A DNA stretch of 64,000 bases from positions 62,001-126,000 of the forward strand of contig NZ_PYCN01000003.1 of NCBI RefSeq assembly GCF_003062295.1, read 5' to 3'. The stretch is from Bradyrhizobium algeriense (GTDB lineage Bacteria > Pseudomonadota > Alphaproteobacteria > Rhizobiales > Xanthobacteraceae). The notes under the pieces were generated by a model. That model did not search any database and was not told the origin of the DNA. It saw only the letters and a program-made list of their open reading frames with translations. Of this stretch, positions 30,512-40,150 are shown piece after piece; the stretch's first letter is position 1; every line of letters begins with the position of its first letter. The position numbers were made by a program, and so were the translations under genes.

Positions 30512-30991
30512 GTGCAGAAGACCGATCGCGTTCTGAAATGCTATCGCATCGGGGACCCGAACGGCGCCTTCCCGATCTATGATGCCGAAGGCGCCCGCCT
30601 GTATCCCGGACGCTGGAATACGCATGCGAGCCCGGCCATCTACGCCTCGGAGCACTATTCCACCGCGCTCCTGGAAAAGCTGGTGCACACCAATCTGGTG
30701 ATGCCCGCCAACCAGCACTTCATCGAGATCACGATTCCAAACGGCGTCTCGTATGAAATTTTCCAGACCGCGGCGCATCCCGGCTGGGATTCGCGCAACG
30801 AGACGATCTGCAAGACCTTCGGCCAGGGATGGTACGAGGAGCGGCGCACCGCGCTGCTAATGGTCCCGTCCCTCCCCGCAAGGCTGGAGCGCAACATCCT
30901 GATCAATCCGCTGCACCCCGATTCCAGCGACATCACCTACACGATGCCCGAGCCGGTATGGTGGGATGAGCGGCTCTATTCGAGGCGGTAG
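30512..30991 (+). CDS. RES-domain toxin
   Basis: A 159-residue RES toxin; members of this family degrade NAD+ or ADP-ribosylate metabolic enzymes. The name-giving Arg, Glu and Ser are visible: GRWNTHASPAIYASEHYSTALLEKL is shown here as its parts GRWNTHASPAIY and ASEHYSTALLE. The Trp-rich WYEERRTALLMVPS region is also typical. Translation starts at a GTG 2 bp after the antitoxin stop, so it is coupled. Confidence 0.94.
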   Translation: MQKTDRVLKCYRIGDPNGAFPIYDAEGARLYPGRWNTHASPAIYASEHYSTALLEKLVHTNLVMPANQHFIEITIPNGVSYEIFQTAAHPGWDSRNETICKTFGQGWYEERRTALLMVPSLPARLERNILINPLHPDSSDITYTMPEPVWWDERLYSRR

Positions 30992-30995
30992 GATC

Positions 30996-31493
30996 ATGAC
31001 CATCCGCCCCATCGTTCGTTATCCCGACCCTCGGCTTGCGCTGCCGGCGCAGCCCGTCACCGTGTTTGACGGCGCGCTGCGCGACCTTGCAAGCGACCTC
31101 CTGGAGACCATGCACGCCGCGCCGGGGATCGGGATTACCGCGCCGCACATCGGCATCCCCCTGCGGCTCGTGGTGCTCGACCTCGACGCAACCGAGGGCG
31201 CGCGGACCTATGTCAATCCGGAGATTATCTGGGCATCATCAGAGATGATCCTGCATCAGGAAGGCAGCGTCTCGATGCCCGGCGTCAACGACGAGATAAG
31301 TCGTTATGCGCGGGTCCGGATCAGCTATCAGGACGTCCACGGCAACCTGCAGACCGAAGAATCGGACGGGCTGCGCGCGGTCTGCCACCAGCACGAGATC
31401 GATCAGCTCAACGGCCTGTTCTGGATCAGGCGGCTGTCCCGGCTCAGGCGCGAGCGGCTGATCAAGCGTTTTGAGAAGATGTCGCGCAGTTGA
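30996..31493 (+). CDS. Peptide deformylase-like protein with altered metal ligands
   Basis: A 165-residue protein with the deformylase fold. All three family motifs are recognisable but changed: motif 1 is GIGITAPH (normally GxGLAAxQ), motif 2 is EGSVS (normally EGCLS, so the metal Cys is Ser91), and motif 3 is HEIDQ (normally HExDH, so the second metal His is Gln137). The catalytic Glu134 remains. Two of three metal ligands are thus lost and deformylase activity is doubtful. It lies 4 bp after the RES toxin gene, perhaps in the same transcript. Confidence 0.85.
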   Translation: MTIRPIVRYPDPRLALPAQPVTVFDGALRDLASDLLETMHAAPGIGITAPHIGIPLRLVVLDLDATEGARTYVNPEIIWASSEMILHQEGSVSMPGVNDEISRYARVRISYQDVHGNLQTEESDGLRAVCHQHEIDQLNGLFWIRRLSRLRRERLIKRFEKMSRS

Positions 31494-31617
31494 GATGAAT
31501 GCGCCCCTCCGTTAAGATTACGCCTTAACTAATAATTAATTATGCCTTTGCGGGCACAAAAGGCTCGGCTTAGCGTCATAGGAATGCTGCTCAGTAACCT
31601 ACCAACGGGTGAGTGCC

Positions 31618-31959
31618 ATGACCTATAGAACGACGTTTATCGCGTCCCTCGGCGTAGTCGCGCTTGTCCTTGCCGCGAGCGAGGCATTTGCCGATCCGGG
31701 CGTAGCGCGCGGTGCAGGTGCAGGGATTGCTCCGGCGCGCCCGGGTTTCCCGTCATTCCCCCGGTCGGGGCATCATCACCATCACCGCGGCGGCGGCTTA
31801 TGGGCGGGAGGCCCGGGGGTCTTCTATGGTCTAGCACCTGATACGGTCGACGAACCGGTGGTCGTGGCTCCGCCGCTAAAGCAATCAGACGACCTCCGTT
31901 ACACGTGCGTGTATGATATTCCCTGGGATTACGTGCATCGTTGTCCGCAGTTTCGGTAA
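31618..31959 (+). CDS. Secreted Gly/Pro/His-rich small protein
   Basis: A 113-residue protein with a clear signal peptide (TFIASLGVVALVLAASEAFA), then a Gly/Pro-rich stretch with five consecutive His, and a C-terminal tail with two Cys (YTCVYDIPWDYVHRCPQF). The His run may bind metal. I do not recognise a family. The ATG at 31618 is preceded by GGGTGAG; a GTG three codons earlier is possible. The upstream A/T-rich stretch 31515-31560 could be a promoter. Confidence 0.7.
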   Translation: MTYRTTFIASLGVVALVLAASEAFADPGVARGAGAGIAPARPGFPSFPRSGHHHHHRGGGLWAGGPGVFYGLAPDTVDEPVVVAPPLKQSDDLRYTCVYDIPWDYVHRCPQFR

Positions 31960-31992
31960 TCGTTTTCGAAAGCGTGGTGTGCCGGGCAAAAC

Positions 31993-32589
31993 TCACTTCT
32001 TGCCTTGCGGGTAGATCGTCTCGCCGCGCTTGAGCATCGCGACAAGGGCCGCGATCTTCTTCGTACGTCCGGATTCGGTCTTCATGTTATGAGTGCGAAA
32101 GGCCAGTGCGAAACGATTCTGAGCACTGAGTTTCCCTAGCATCGCCTTGGCCTTGGGCTCGGCATCGATCGCGGCCTGGAGATCGTCGGGGATTTTCATG
32201 TCCTTGCTGTTATAGGCGCGCGCCCAGCGCCCGTCGGACTTGGCCGCATCGACTTCCCTTAGCCCGTGTTCGGTCATCCGGCCTTCCCCGATCAACCGCG
32301 CGACGTTATCGACGTTGATCCGGCTCCAGATGCTTTTCGCGGTGCGGGGCGTGTAGCGCTGGAGAAAGCTCTTGTCGTCGAAGCCCTTGCGGAGGCCATC
32401 GATCCAGCCCCAGCAAAGCACGGCGTCGATGGCTTCCTTCGGCGTGATCGATTTCAATCCTGAATCGACCTTGTGGATCTTGATCCAGATTTCGGTTTCC
32501 TTGTCGTGGTGCTTGCCGAGCCATTTGTAGAAGCTCTCCGCGTCCTTGAACGTGCGGACATTATCGTGATTGATTTTGACGGGCGCCAT
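31993..32589 (-). CDS. YdeI/OmpD-associated family protein
   Basis: A 198-residue protein of the YdeI (OmpD-associated) family, with the DUF1801-like N-terminal part ending in AVLCWGWIDG, the RYTPRTAKSIWSRINVDNV core and a C-terminal Lys/Arg-rich helix (RTKKIAALVAML). The biochemical role is unknown. The ATG at 32589 follows AAGGA. It is transcribed in the same direction as, and 37 bp after, the amidase gene. Confidence 0.88.
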   Translation of the reverse strand: MAPVKINHDNVRTFKDAESFYKWLGKHHDKETEIWIKIHKVDSGLKSITPKEAIDAVLCWGWIDGLRKGFDDKSFLQRYTPRTAKSIWSRINVDNVARLIGEGRMTEHGLREVDAAKSDGRWARAYNSKDMKIPDDLQAAIDAEPKAKAMLGKLSAQNRFALAFRTHNMKTESGRTKKIAALVAMLKRGETIYPQGKK

Positions 32590-32626
32590 CAGCAGTCCTT
32601 GAGAGGGAGTTGACCTCGCATCATAG

Positions 32627-34048
32627 CTATTGTTTTTCCCCGTGAGGAGGGCCGCCCGCGCCAAGGCTCGGCCGCGCACCGGTGGCGCAGGCCTGCTCGA
32701 CGCAGCGGCTGGCGCGGAGGATGTTCTGCTCGCTGAACATCGGCCCCACGATCTGCAACCCGATCGGCAGGCCCTCAACAAAACCACAGGGCACCGAGGC
32801 GGCAGGCTGGCGGGTGAGATTGAACGGCCACGTCAGCGGCGTCCAGTCGAACCATTGGGGAAAGCGCGTGGCGTCGGGCGTGTCGACGCCGGCCGCGAAA
32901 GCGGTGATGGGAATGGTTGGCGTCAGCAGCAGATCATAATCCCCGTGAAACAACTGCATCTTCTGGCTCAGCGCGCGCATCTCGGCATAGGCCGCCTGCA
33001 ATTGGATCGCGGAAATATTCTGGGCTGATATCACCAGCCGCAGCAGGCCCGGATCGAGCGCCGCCAGTTGCGCGCCATCGAAATCACGCACCAATGCGGC
33101 ATGCGATGCGCCCCAGATCGCTTCCAGCGTCGGCTGCGCACCGGAAAGATCGAGAGCAACACGCTGCACGTCAGCACCAGCCTTCGCCAGTGCATCGATG
33201 GCCGGCTGCATGCCGGCCACGACGGCCGGATCGGCGACCGGGAAGCCGAGATCGGGTGACCATGCGATCCGCATACCCGCCACGCCATGGTCGAGGCCGT
33301 CGAGATAATCGATGCCGCGATAGGGAATGGCGAAGGAATCGCGGGCGTCCGGCCGCGTGAGCACGTTCAACATCAGGGCGCTGTCGGCGACATCGCGCGA
33401 CAGGCCGCCATAGACCGCGAGCGTGCCCATCGGCCCCGGAAAATTCGGCACCACGCCGTAGCTCGGCTTCAATCCGAACACGCCGCTGAACGCCGCCGGG
33501 ATGCGGATCGAGCCGCCGCCATCGCCGCCGGTGGCCAGCGGCACGACGCCCGCCGCCACCAACGCGGCCGAACCGCCGCTGGAGCCGCCGGGCGTACGGG
33601 AAACATCCCAAGGATTACGCGTGATGCTGGTCAGCGGGCCATGCGTGATGCCCTTCCATCCGAATTCGGGAGTAGATGTCTTGCAGAAAAACACCGCGCC
33701 GGCCTCACGCAGGCGGGCGACACCGGGCGTATCCTCCGTGCTCGGCACAGCTGGCGTCGCGTGCGAGCCGATGCGCGTCGGCCAGCCCGCGACATGCGCC
33801 GTGTCCTTGATGGCGACAGGCACGCCATCGAGCGGTCCGAGCGGCGTACCGCTGTGCCAACGTTCCGCCGACTCCGCGGCCAGGCGCCGCCCCTGCGCTT
33901 CATCCAGCAGGCAGATGGCATTGAGAGCCGGATTGACCGTGTGCAGTTGTGCGAGAGTAGCTTCCAGCACATCGACCGGCGACAACTCGCCCTTGGCGAA
34001 GCGCCGCGCCATCTCGCGGGCGGAAAGCCAGTTCAACTCGTCAGACAT
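32627..34048 (-). CDS. Amidase (amidase signature family)
   Basis: A 473-residue amidase. The Ser-cisSer-Lys triad is intact: Lys in PVAIKDTAHVAG, the Gly/Ser motif GGSSGGSAALVAAG and the nucleophile Ser in GGDGGGSIRIPAAF. It is related to GatA, but it stands alone without GatB/C, so a hydrolase acting on small amides or nitrile-derived amides is more likely. The ATG at 34048 is the first one giving the usual N-terminus; its ribosome binding site is weak. Confidence 0.92.
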   Translation of the reverse strand: MSDELNWLSAREMARRFAKGELSPVDVLEATLAQLHTVNPALNAICLLDEAQGRRLAAESAERWHSGTPLGPLDGVPVAIKDTAHVAGWPTRIGSHATPAVPSTEDTPGVARLREAGAVFFCKTSTPEFGWKGITHGPLTSITRNPWDVSRTPGGSSGGSAALVAAGVVPLATGGDGGGSIRIPAAFSGVFGLKPSYGVVPNFPGPMGTLAVYGGLSRDVADSALMLNVLTRPDARDSFAIPYRGIDYLDGLDHGVAGMRIAWSPDLGFPVADPAVVAGMQPAIDALAKAGADVQRVALDLSGAQPTLEAIWGASHAALVRDFDGAQLAALDPGLLRLVISAQNISAIQLQAAYAEMRALSQKMQLFHGDYDLLLTPTIPITAFAAGVDTPDATRFPQWFDWTPLTWPFNLTRQPAASVPCGFVEGLPIGLQIVGPMFSEQNILRASRCVEQACATGARPSLGAGGPPHGEKQ

Positions 34049-34172
34049 GCGGCGCGATCCAGGATGTGATGAAGCCTTCGAACATTCCGTCGAACATGCC
34101 ACGACAGACAGCGGGCCGCAGCCCCTCGATCAGAATGGCAGGTCTGCCGCACCGCTCGTGCGCGATCTTCCC

Positions 34173-34535
34173 TTAAGCCCTCTTCCCGGTACGTTTGGTC
34201 ATTGGTGCGTTACGCCGCTCCCGTTTGCCTCGCGCGATCTCGGTCGCCAGCGCGTCGAGCTTCGGTTCCCAGAAGCTCCTGAACTGACCGATCCATGCAT
34301 CCACCGCCTGAAGCCCCGCAGCATCCACCGAATAAAGCCGTCTTTGCGCGTCCGCCCGGACCCGTGCAAAGCCGCTCTCGCGCAGCACCTTGAGATGCTG
34401 CGACACGGCGGCCTGCGTGATCCCGAACTCGGCTCCGATCGCCTCTACCACTGCACCGGACGCCATTTCCCGAGGGCCCAGCAGCTCGAGGATGCGACGG
34501 CGCACCGGATCGGAAAGGACTTCGAAGACGTGCAT
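34173..34535 (-). CDS. ArsR-family transcriptional regulator
   Basis: A 120-residue winged-helix repressor beginning MHVFEVLSDPVRRRILELL, with the recognition helix in FGITQAAVSQHLKVLRE. It has no cysteine metal site, so it belongs to the non-metal ArsR group usually paired with SRPBCC (AHSA1) proteins. It overlaps the upstream SRPBCC gene by one base (TGATG) and ends in a Lys/Arg-rich tail. Confidence 0.93.
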   Translation of the reverse strand: MHVFEVLSDPVRRRILELLGPREMASGAVVEAIGAEFGITQAAVSQHLKVLRESGFARVRADAQRRLYSVDAAGLQAVDAWIGQFRSFWEPKLDALATEIARGKRERRNAPMTKRTGKRA

Positions 34536-35197
34536 CAGCTTCCTGTGCCCGGGTGCGCCATATCAGGCGGGATCTCGCCGCGATAGAAAGCGATGGTCCG
34601 GTCTGACCGCTCCTTTGCCGAGGCCGGATCTACTCCGCTCGCGACATGCGCCGCGCGCCAAAACTCACCGCTCACTGTCATGAACTCCTTGCCGTCTGGA
34701 GAGCCCATCCATGCCTCGGCGGTCTCATGGTCGACGGATGCCCCCGTCGCAAGATACCGCTCAAGCCCCGCAAGGGCGAGGTCCCAACCGATACCCACCG
34801 CGCCTGGACCGAACTGGTTCCAATGATCCTCGATGATCGCGGTGTGCTCCAGCGTCAACCGCGCCTTGTCGCGCTCTGCCGCCAGACTGACGTCGATCCA
34901 GCTCGTCGCACCGCCGAATTCCCACGTCGCTGCAAAATGATCAGGCGGCGTACACGCCGTGATGGTCCCGCCCGCATTCCCCTTGAGCTGGTACTTTCCG
35001 CCCAACTGAAGGTCTCCCTCGACCGGCAAAAACCAGCGCGGAATGCGTTCCTTGCTGGTCAATGCGTCCCAGAGGTCATCGACATCAGTGTCGTAAAGCC
35101 GTGTCAGCGTCACCGCGCTCGCCGCTTTCCCGTCCTTCTCGAAATTGCGCACTGAGCGCGTGACAAGTCCCAATACCCTGGCGACGTCGATCTCCAT
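34535..35197 (-). CDS. SRPBCC (AHSA1-like) domain protein
   Basis: A 220-residue START/Bet v1-fold protein of the AHSA1 group. The segment TLTRLYDTDVDDLWDALTSKERIPRWF and the FGGATSWIDVSL strand (each given only in part here) are typical of ligand-binding SRPBCC proteins. It is the first gene of a two-gene operon with an ArsR repressor. The ATG at 35197 follows GGAGG. The ligand is unknown. Confidence 0.9.
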   Translation of the reverse strand: MEIDVARVLGLVTRSVRNFEKDGKAASAVTLTRLYDTDVDDLWDALTSKERIPRWFLPVEGDLQLGGKYQLKGNAGGTITACTPPDHFAATWEFGGATSWIDVSLAAERDKARLTLEHTAIIEDHWNQFGPGAVGIGWDLALAGLERYLATGASVDHETAEAWMGSPDGKEFMTVSGEFWRAAHVASGVDPASAKERSDRTIAFYRGEIPPDMAHPGTGS

Positions 35198-35224
35198 TCG
35201 GTCCTCCTTGTACTTTCCGGGCGA

Positions 35225-35254
35225 TTAATACCGGCTTTAGCTTATATAAGTCAA
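35225..35254 (-). promoter_or_regulatory. Promoter and nested palindromes for the SRPBCC-ArsR operon
   Basis: On the minus strand TTGACT (35254-35249) and TATTAA (35230-35225) are 18 bp apart and lie directly upstream of the SRPBCC start. The spacer contains the perfect palindrome CTTATATAAG (35241-35250), and ATTAATA (35224-35230) and TATTAAT (35258-35264) form outer arms with nearly the same centre. ArsR autorepression is likely. Confidence 0.6.
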
Positions 35255-35338
35255 GACTATTAATACGATCAAACATGCAACCGGTTGACACCCTTCGCCT
35301 CGTTGATGATGCCGTTGCGGCTCGCGAGGATTTTGCGG

Positions 35339-35450
35339 CGTCATTGCGAGCGAAGCGAAGCAATCCATCTTTCCGCGTATGAGGTGACAATGGATTGCTT
35401 CCGCCTTCGCCAAGGCTTCGGCGGACAAGTCGCTGCGCTCGGGATGACGG
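35339..35450. repeat. Inverted repeat of the CGTCATTGCGAGCG type
   Basis: It begins CGTCATTGCGAGCGAAGCGA and ends CGCTGCGCTCGGGATGACG, with CAATCCAT and ATGGATTG inside. It is a relative of 17231-17370. Confidence 0.75.
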
Positions 35451-35503
35451 GGATATGGTTTCGCGATCTCGCGGCGTATCTCGCCCGAGGTTTGCATCTT
35501 CTT

Positions 35504-35975
35504 TTGCCCTCCTCTTGTTCAGAGGGCGCAGGGAAGACCGGGTGCTTGCTGCACCCGAGGTCTCGTGTGCTGTTGCGCATAGCAAGAGATGCACACGAGC
35601 ATACAGGTACAGCGGGGCATCCCGGCCTTCCCTGCGCAATGGCTTTACGGTTTACTTCGTGCTCTTCCCGGAGAACGGCTCTTTTGCCTCCGTCGCCTGC
35701 GCTTCTTATCGCACGCTTAGCGCCAGCACCGCGACGCCCGAACCACACGACTTCACCGTACGCTTCCGGCGCGTACGTCTAGCGCGCCATCAGCGTCCAC
35801 CGCATCTCACCGCACGTTCGTGACGATCGCGAAGCGCCCCTCATTCGCCGTGAGACGGACGGAGTTATGCGGCTGATTTGGGTGAGAACGAAAGCAGTAT
35901 ATTTTTGATTCCCGGGCTTGACACGATTTCGGAAAATCAGAAGTGATTTGCCTGTCGTGCCGGTTTGTCGGCGCC
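35504..35975. repeat. Long interspersed repeat, copy A
   Basis: About 470 bp closely similar to 60180-60640. Shared blocks include GGCGCAGGGAAGACCGGGTG, CGTGCTCTTCCCGGAGAACG, GCGCCAGCACCGCGACGCCC and CTTGACRCGATTTCKGAAAA. This copy lacks the left end with the guaA tail. Confidence 0.8.
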
Positions 35976-36003
35976 AAACCTTCTTCATATTGCCGTCCGC
36001 GTC

Positions 36004-37248
36004 CTAGGTGTTCTCGCGGACCATCACCGGCCGAACCAACGCTCCCGGCGTCGGCGTCGGCGTGCCCTTGGAACTCGCCAACACCGGCGTCTCCTCCGAA
36101 AGGCCCGCCGTAATCTCAATTCGACCGTTATCGATGAGACCAGTCGTGACGGTGAGGCGCATGACCCGATTGCCGGTGATGGCGTATACGAAATTGCCGT
36201 CGACGTCAGAACCCACAGCGGCGATGGGTACGGTGAGCGCATCGGGACGCCGGTTCATTTCCAGTGAGACCACCGCATACATGCCGGGATAAAGCCGCTC
36301 CTTGGGGTTAGGCAGGTCGATTTCGGTACGCATGTTGCGGGTCTCGGGATCGAGACGCAGGGAGAAGCGAGTTACCTTGCCGACGAACTCCTGCCTCTCG
36401 AAGCCAGCGGGCCTGACGATGGCCGGATCGCCGACGCGAAGGTGAGGTACGTCGTTCTCCGGAACGTCGCAAAACACCCGGATCGTATCGATCCGCTGCA
36501 CCGTAAAGAGCGATCCTGCCGAAGGCGTCGTCCGCGTGGCCGTGGCGGCCTGGACCAAATCGCCCCAGTTCACCTGGCGTCGCGCCACCACGCCATCGAA
36601 AGGCGCGACGATCTGCGTATAGCCAAGCAGAGTCTTGATCTTCTCCACGGTCGCAGCGGCGACGTCGACCTGATTGGCCGCGACGTCGCGGTTTGCCTCC
36701 GCGACGCCGAGATCCGCCTTGGCGATGTCCGCATTGGCGTGCACCTGATCGAGGGTTCGGTCACTGATGAACTCCCTTCCCTCGCCAAGCTGCTCCCGGT
36801 CCTTCGCAAGGGCGTTCTGTAGCGCCAGGTTTGCCTTGTTGTGGTCCAGTTGGCGGCGCGCGCTTTCCAGCGAACTTCGCTTGGATTCGAGCTGCGCCTT
36901 GGCCTCGGCAAGCTCCTGCTGCATTTCGGGAACGTCGATCACCGCGAGCACTTGACCCGCCTTCACGTGATCGCCGATGTCGACCCGAACCTCCGACAAA
37001 TATCCCGAGACCTTGGCGAAGAGATCCGTTTCCTCAAAGGCTTCGAGGGTGGCATTGGTTTGCAGACGTTGGGCAACCGTGGCGCGGCGCGGACGCACGA
37101 CCTCGACCCGCGGAGGGCTATCGACCTTCGTTGAGGTCACTGGCGATGGCGATGCCATCAAGTGTTGCCGCTCGACAACGATGCTTGCAGCGCCGACGCC
37201 GACCACGACCAACAAGACCTTGATTGCCGTTTTAATCCTGAAATTCAT
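36004..37248 (-). CDS. RND efflux periplasmic adaptor (HlyD family)
   Basis: A 414-residue membrane-fusion protein. It has an N-terminal membrane anchor (about 7-27), a biotinyl/lipoyl half (GYLSEVRVDIGDHVKAGQVLA), a long alpha-helical hairpin (about 105-200), the returning lipoyl half (TQIVAPFDGVVARRQVNWGD) and beta-barrel and membrane-proximal domains. The ATG follows GGAGGTG. It lies 36 bp downstream of the RND pump gene, which is broken, so this adaptor may have lost its partner. Confidence 0.93.
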   Translation of the reverse strand: MNFRIKTAIKVLLVVVGVGAASIVVERQHLMASPSPVTSTKVDSPPRVEVVRPRRATVAQRLQTNATLEAFEETDLFAKVSGYLSEVRVDIGDHVKAGQVLAVIDVPEMQQELAEAKAQLESKRSSLESARRQLDHNKANLALQNALAKDREQLGEGREFISDRTLDQVHANADIAKADLGVAEANRDVAANQVDVAAATVEKIKTLLGYTQIVAPFDGVVARRQVNWGDLVQAATATRTTPSAGSLFTVQRIDTIRVFCDVPENDVPHLRVGDPAIVRPAGFERQEFVGKVTRFSLRLDPETRNMRTEIDLPNPKERLYPGMYAVVSLEMNRRPDALTVPIAAVGSDVDGNFVYAITGNRVMRLTVTTGLIDNGRIEITAGLSEETPVLASSKGTPTPTPGALVRPVMVRENT

Positions 37249-37284
37249 GGTGTTTCACCTCCAGCATCCATTGCGGTTGTTTGC

Positions 37285-39554
37285 TTATTCCGCCGCCAGC
37301 GTTTGGGATTCAGCGGGTCGGTCGCGGCGATACGGCGCCGATCCAAGCCGCGATTCGGACTCGAAATAGCGGCTGTGCGGGTCGTCAGGATCGAGCGACG
37401 CGGAAACCGGGGCATGCCGTGACTGGAGCATGGCCAGGATCGCAGGCAGGATGACGAGCGTGGCGCATGTCGCGCCGAGAAGACCGCCGATCACCGCCCG
37501 CCCAAGCGGCGCACTTTGCTCTCCGCCCTCTCCCAGACCCAGCGCCATCGGCACCATGCCGGCCAGCATCGCGAAACTGGTCATCAGGATCGGACGCAGA
37601 CGGCTCCGTGCGCCTTCTATTGCCGCTTCCCAGGGTTCGCGGCCCTCGACCCGGCTACGCTCAGCAAAAGTCACGAGCAAGATGGCGTTTGCCACCGCGA
37701 CACCGATTGCCATGATCGAGCCCATGAAGGATTGAATGTTGAGGGTGGTTCGGGTGAGCCAAAGCATCAGTACGACGCCGGCGATGACGGCGGGAATCGT
37801 CAACCCCACCGCCAGCGAAAGCCGGAACGATTGGAAATTGGCGGTCAGCAGCAGAAGGATGACAAACACCGCTATCAGGAGTCCTAGACGCAAGCCTCCG
37901 AACATCTCCGCCATCGGCTGGATTTGCCCGCGCTGCCGACCAGAACAATGATCGCGCCGCTGATAATGAGATAGGAAATCACAACGATACGCCGTCGTTT
38001 CATGACGACGCGCGCGAACCGATCGTACCTGGCACGTAGCCGATCGAAAGACGTCTCTTGCGACTTGGGGTGCGTGCTCGGATTGCGCAGCATCCAGACC
38101 GACAGTACCGGCACAAAGGTACTCGAAAGCAGGTACGACCCCACCATCGAGAAGCCGACCGCCAAGGCCAGCGGTACGAACAGATTGTGCGCAGCGCCTG
38201 TCATGAAGAAGGCGGGAATAAACACCGCCAGAATGCAGAGCATCGCCACGAACCGGGGCAGCGTCGTCTCTGCGGTGGCCTCGCTGGCGGCACGGGCAAG
38301 ACTGCGGCCATCAGCGAGCTTGGTGTGGATATTCTCGATGGTTACTGTCGCCTCGTCGACAAGGATGCCGACAGCCAACGCCAACCCACCCAAGGTCATG
38401 ATGTTGATCGTCTGACCCGATACCCAGAGCGCCGTCACCGACGCGAGGATCGCAAGCGGAATGTTCATGACCACAACGAGCGAGCTGCGCCAATCGCGCA
38501 GAAACAGCAGCACCATGAAGCCTGTGAGCACCGCGCCGAGAGCGCCTTCGACGAAGAGACCCTGGATGGCGCGCGTCACGTAGGGCGACTGATCGAACTG
38601 GTAACTGACCTTGACATCGTCGGGCAGCACGGACTGGAAGCGTGGCAGGTTGGCTTTGACCGCCTGGACGACCGCGAGTGTCGAGGCGTCCGCCCGTTTG
38701 GTGACGGGGATGTAGACCGTACGACGTCCGTCCACCAGCGCGTAACCGGTCTGAATGTCGGCGCCATCTTCGACCGACCCGACGTCCCGTATGAAGATCG
38801 TCTGTGTTCCGCGCGATCGGATGGGAATGTTGTTCAGGCCCTTGAAATCCCCAACCACGGAGTTGACCGGCACCATGGGCATGAGGTCGCCGATGCGGAC
38901 GTTACCAGACGGGCTGACCGTATTACCTGCGGCCAACGCCTGCACCACTTCGTCCGGCGACATGTTGTACGCACGCAGCTTGTCGGGATCCAGGCGAACG
39001 AGAATGGTACGCTGGCTTGAGCCGAACGGCGGCGGTGCCGACACGCCTGGCAAGGTCGCGAACAAGGGGCGCACCTTGAAGAGTGCGGCGTCCTGAAGCT
39101 CGGCCACCGTTTTCGTCTTGCTGGAGAAGACGAGGTCGCCAACCGGAACGCTGCCCCCATCGAACCGCATCACGAAGGGCGGCACGGTTCCGGCGGGCAT
39201 GAAGGCGCGGGCCCGGTCGACGTAGCCGACCGTCTCCGCCGTGGCCTGTGCCATGTCGGTACCGGGATGAAATTGGAGCTTGATTAGCCCTACGCCCTGA
39301 ATCGATTTGCTTTCGACATGCTCGATGCCAGTGATGTAGAGGAAATGATACTCGTAATAGTTGACGATGAACCCTTCCATCTGCGCCGGATCCATGCCGC
39401 CGTACGGCTGGGCCACATACAGGACGGGCACCCCGAGGTCCGGGAAGATGTCGCGAGACATGCGATGGAGCGCCAGAAAACCGATCGAGGCGACGGCTAC
39501 GATCATCGTCAAAAGCGAAATCGGACGTCGCAACGCCAAGGACACCAAGTTCAT
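37285..39554 (-). pseudogene. RND efflux pump gene with internal deletion and frameshift
   Basis: Two open frames encode one RND pump. The first (39554 to 37884) covers TM1-TM7 with porter half 1; the second (37914 to 37285) resumes in another frame at [12 protein letters not shown], just before TM8, and runs to the end with the [16 protein letters not shown] motif. The roughly 250-300 residue second periplasmic half that should lie between TM7 and TM8 is missing. A normal pump has about 1,050 residues; here only about 765 are encoded. The N-terminal start follows GAGGTGG. Confidence 0.85.
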
Positions 39555-40150
39555 CGTGCCACCTCAGCCGGTTCTGCCGCGTCCGAGTGATCCAACGCGC
39601 CTCGACGGCCGCAACAAACGCTACTCGGACATTTTAGAGAAATGCAGCTCATGTTTCTGTCCAAACGCCCAGCGCCCGGGGTCACACGACCTCGAGCAGT
39701 GAGCAGAACTTGGACGGAGAACCGTCTTGGGACCCCCGGGGGTCTGCAGGCCCCGACGCTGAGATCAAACATTGTAATCCAGCGCGATCTTCTCAACTAA
39801 ATTTACTTTTACGTTTCTGGAAATCCAATTGACAGGAAATTGCAGGCGTACGTTACCTTGGAATGCTGCGTCCCGAACCTATGTCGGCAATCGTGAAGCC
39901 TCGTGTTAAGATATTTGATTGGCACGGGCCGCGCCTTCTCCCACCAAGCCCGATCTACTGGTGTGATCAACCAAACTTTCGCTGAGCCGCAGGGCTTCTG
40001 TGCCACCGCGCAGCAGTCCTGCCACCGGCCGCCAAAAGCGGCGGCACTGCTGACGGCGGCGGCGGCGGAGCTGAGGCCGCGCGATGACCCGCGCACTCCA
40101 CACGTCAGTTCCGATAGCCACGGCTACCGATCGTCGCGCGCCGACTGTTG
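39555..40150. other. Gene-free spacer between RND and LysR genes
   Basis: About 600 bp with no credible gene. It should contain the RND operon promoter on the left. A perfect 14-bp palindrome GACCCCCGGGGGTC sits at 39731-39744; its role is unknown. The right part is GC-rich with a run of GCGGCG units (40040-40070). Confidence 0.55.

Larger units (their letters stand above)
35265..36003. other. Long gene-free spacer made of repeats
   Basis: About 740 bp between the SRPBCC promoter and the efflux adaptor stop. It contains the palindromic repeat 35339-35450 and a copy of the long interspersed repeat 35504-35975. Open frames exist in it on both strands, but the same frames recur in the other repeat copies and I do not count them as genes. 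Confidence 0.65.
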
